A stretch of 64,000 bases of DNA, taken from positions 62,001 through 126,000 of the forward strand of contig DATCTV010000062.1 of the NCBI GenBank assembly GCA_036567785.1. The letters run 5' to 3'. Origin of the DNA: Desulfomonilia bacterium. GTDB taxonomy: Bacteria > Desulfobacterota > Desulfomonilia > UBA1062. The position numbers and the translations under genes are program-made. The stretch's first letter is position 1; each line of letters opens with the position of its first letter. Below the pieces are notes generated by a model, which was not told where the DNA came from, ran no database searches, and saw nothing but the letters and a program-made list of their open reading frames with translations. This document shows, one piece after another, positions 61,973 to 64,000 of this stretch.

Positions 61973-63649
61973 ATGAGAAGCATTAAAGTTGTCTTTCTGG
62001 TTTTCTTTATATCAACACTGTCTCAGGTATGCCTATTTGCAGAATCTTTGCAGACAGGCGTCAACCCGACCGGTGCGATTTCAACCGAAGAAGTTCAGGC
62101 GGGTCAGCCTTCTACGGCTGTCACACCCGATCCTGCTACAGTAGCAACCCCTCTGGGCCTGGTGAGGGGTAAAATTTCCGGTGATGTCGTCTGCTGGCTT
62201 GGAATCAGATATGCCGAACCGCCTGTTGGTGCGCTCCGCTTCAAAGCTCCTGTGCCTGTGAAGCCCTGGGATGGCATTTATGATGCTACGAAATTCGGGT
62301 TTGCCGCCCCTCAGCCGCCCCCTTCCTCTACTGAATTCACCGGAAAAGGCGAAAAGAAATCCGAAGACTGCCTGTTTCTGAATATATGGGCAAAAAAAGG
62401 TGTGACCAACAGGCCTGTCATGGTCTGGTATCACGGGGGCGCATACATGTCCGGCGAGAGTTCTCTCGGACTCTATAACGGGGAAAGGCTGGCAAAAGAG
62501 CGCAATGTGGTTCTTGTAACTGTGAACTACCGCCTTGGCTCCCTTGGATTTCTTTATTTCTCCGATCTGGCCAGAGATGCCGGTCTTGCCGATGACTTCA
62601 CTGATAACCCTGGAATGCGCGATCAGATCGAGGCGCTCAGATGGATTCATGACAACATTGCCTCATTCGGCGGCGACCCGGGCAATGTGACCATTTTCGG
62701 GGAATCGGCAGGCGGTTCTACTGTCATATCCCTTTTATGTGCGCCTGCGGCCAAAGGACTTATCCACCGTGTAATTGCAGAAAGCGCGGCGCCTTCCTGT
62801 ATATACGGCAGAGAGACCGGCACTTTCTATGCGAAAAAATATCTGGAAATCCTCGGGCTGAAGCCGGAGGATGTAGGAAGACTTAAAGATATCCAGGCAG
62901 ATAATCTGGCGGACGCAAACAGAAAAATACTTGACTGGAATGCCTTTGACAGGCCGGGGTCGATTCCGTTCGGTCCTACGGCCGAAACCGTTACGATGCC
63001 GCTTGATCCCTTGAGTGCTGCGGCTGCCGGTGCGACTGCATGCGTCCCCCTGATAATCGGGACGAATCATGATGAGGCAACACTATTCAGAGGGGATATA
63101 CCAATAGTTCCCACCACGCCATTTCTTATAAACAGAATGCTCGATAACACTAATCCTGATAAAAAAGAAAGAATTCTGAGGGCCTATCCTGGATTTCCAT
63201 CACATGACAGCGTCATAAAAACCGCCACTGATGCGTTTTTCCTTCAGCCTTCGATTCAGTTCGCCGAGGAATATGGCAAACATGCTCCGGTATGGTTCTA
63301 CAGGTTCGATTATAAGCCGCCAATGACACGTCTGCTCGGGTTTAACGCCACTCACGGCAGCGAGATTGTCCATGTATTCCATACATACAATACTCTGGCA
63401 GGCAGGCTTATTACTTTGTTTGCATGTCCGGGTGATAGGCGGAATGTGGGAAACTCAATGCAGTCGGAATGGGTTAATTTTGCAGAATACGGCGATCCCA
63501 ACGGCCCGGGAACGAACGACAAAGTGTGGCCGGCATACGACACCACGTGCAGGACGACCCGCATATTCGGAATGAAAAAGATAACAACCATTGATGATCC
63601 CGATAGAGAACGCCGCGAGGCCTGGCAGGGGGTGAAGCTGTACAAATGA
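61973..63649 (+). CDS. Type-B carboxylesterase
   Basis: A 558-residue esterase of the carboxylesterase/para-nitrobenzyl esterase family. A signal peptide (residues 1-23) exports it. GIRYAEPPVGALRF, EDCLFLNIWAKK, the oxyanion-hole YHGGAY, FGESAGGS (nucleophile Ser245), NHDEATLF with the acidic residue, and THGSEIVHVF with the His complete the triad. GGAGG sits just before the ATG. It follows the decarboxylase closely, suggesting one transcript, though the shared pathway is unclear. Confidence 0.88.
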   Translation: MRSIKVVFLVFFISTLSQVCLFAESLQTGVNPTGAISTEEVQAGQPSTAVTPDPATVATPLGLVRGKISGDVVCWLGIRYAEPPVGALRFKAPVPVKPWDGIYDATKFGFAAPQPPPSSTEFTGKGEKKSEDCLFLNIWAKKGVTNRPVMVWYHGGAYMSGESSLGLYNGERLAKERNVVLVTVNYRLGSLGFLYFSDLARDAGLADDFTDNPGMRDQIEALRWIHDNIASFGGDPGNVTIFGESAGGSTVISLLCAPAAKGLIHRVIAESAAPSCIYGRETGTFYAKKYLEILGLKPEDVGRLKDIQADNLADANRKILDWNAFDRPGSIPFGPTAETVTMPLDPLSAAAAGATACVPLIIGTNHDEATLFRGDIPIVPTTPFLINRMLDNTNPDKKERILRAYPGFPSHDSVIKTATDAFFLQPSIQFAEEYGKHAPVWFYRFDYKPPMTRLLGFNATHGSEIVHVFHTYNTLAGRLITLFACPGDRRNVGNSMQSEWVNFAEYGDPNGPGTNDKVWPAYDTTCRTTRIFGMKKITTIDDPDRERREAWQGVKLYK

Positions 63650-63773
63650 AAATATTAAGGTCTGTCAGCAATGCCGCATTAAAGGAAATCGTCTAATGTA
63701 CAGTTTTGATTTTAGAGTAAGTATTAATTAGCCCGAACTTATGGACTGAATCTTTCGGCGCACAGGAGACGAT

Positions 63774-64000
63774 ATGAAGGACTTGAAATCTTCCGTGATA
63801 ATAATCCTCTATTTTCTTGCTGTTACTGCATTTGTACTGACTGCATCATTTGTTATATCGAATCTCTGGAGCAGCCAGACGAAGGCTTCTATTGACGAAA
63901 AGAATATGTCGATCGCCCCCGGGATGACAATCATGGGTTTCGGGAAAGCCAACAATCTTTATGATACTGTCTTAAAGGAGCTTTTCAATCTCAAAAACAA
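63774..64000 (+). CDS. Membrane-anchored protein, truncated by window edge
   Basis: An open frame from ATG 63774 (CAGGAGAC ahead) to the last base of the window, at least 75 residues. The N-terminus has one helix (VIIILYFLAVTAFVLTASFVI), then a soluble part reading SIAPGMTIMGFGKANNLYD. I do not recognise a family from this fragment. The 120-bp gap before it shows nothing else. Confidence 0.6.
   Translation, partial: MKDLKSSVIIILYFLAVTAFVLTASFVISNLWSSQTKASIDEKNMSIAPGMTIMGFGKANNLYDTVLKELFNLKN

Overview
The window looks like a chromosomal segment of a Gram-negative, probably anaerobic or syntrophic bacterium of the Desulfobacterota (old Deltaproteobacteria) type. The grounds are outer-membrane lipoproteins and an OmpA/OprF-like porin, a VIT/VWA protein with an AgmX/PglI-like C-terminal domain, a ferredoxin-type split glutamate synthase, a 4-hydroxybutyryl-CoA dehydratase-like enzyme and sigma-54 promoters. 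This assignment is an inference from gene content. No rRNA, tRNA, CRISPR array, transposase, integrase or phage gene was recognised, and nearly all the DNA is coding.

Layout. (1) 0.1-7.3 kb: catabolic cluster of two amidohydrolases, a saccharopine-dehydrogenase-like reductase, an SDR, a TetR regulator and an AbfD/HpaB-family dehydratase. (2) 7.3-11.6 kb: sugar operon of ROK repressor, GH13 glucosidase and GPH symporter behind a promoter flanked by two copies of one motif. (3) 11.7-13.4 kb: acyl-CoA ligase. (4) 13.6-31 kb: nitrogen-assimilation region. It holds a four-gene ferredoxin-type glutamate synthase operon (FAD/Fe-S oxidoreductase, two FMN-barrel subunits, and a fused amidotransferase/GXGXG subunit). 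It also holds amtB-glnK-asnB with an LDH2-family dehydrogenase and an acyltransferase downstream, and a divergent AsnRS-like gene that is better explained as an asparagine synthetase. A KaiC-like/PEP-synthase-like fusion lies between. Three good sigma-54 promoters (glutamate synthase operon, amtB, AsnRS-like gene) and an identical 15-bp motif upstream of them tie these genes into one regulon.

(5) 31-46.5 kb: envelope and signalling genes. These are an Ig-like lipoprotein, OmpA, an unknown lipoprotein coupled to a monofunctional transglycosylase, two tandem hybrid histidine kinases (the first with a degenerate receiver), an AEC transporter, the VIT-VWA protein, an ECF sigma/anti-sigma pair, a LysE exporter and a ferritin-like protein. 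(6) 46.5-56.3 kb: seven genes on the minus strand. They encode a secreted GH31 glycosidase, two neutral-ceramidase-like lipoproteins, and then, after a terminator/attenuator, a DegT aminotransferase, a Gfo/Idh/MocA dehydrogenase, a BadF-type kinase and a GH4 glycosidase. This reads as capture and processing of a sugar amide or glycoconjugate. (7) 56.4-64 kb: thioesterase, a third ceramidase-like lipoprotein, a small unknown protein, a DUF1439-like lipoprotein, a glucosaminidase-like lipoprotein, a thiamine-diphosphate 2-oxoacid decarboxylase, a type-B carboxylesterase and the start of an unidentified membrane protein cut by the window edge.

The strongest candidate for something not previously described is the nitrogen regulon around 21-30 kb. 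It has sigma-54 promoters with a shared enhancer-like dyad that does not look like an NtrC box. It includes a glutamate synthase with an extra subunit that lacks the [3Fe-4S] cysteines, a membrane-anchored FAD/Fe-S partner, and a tRNA-synthetase-like asparagine synthetase.
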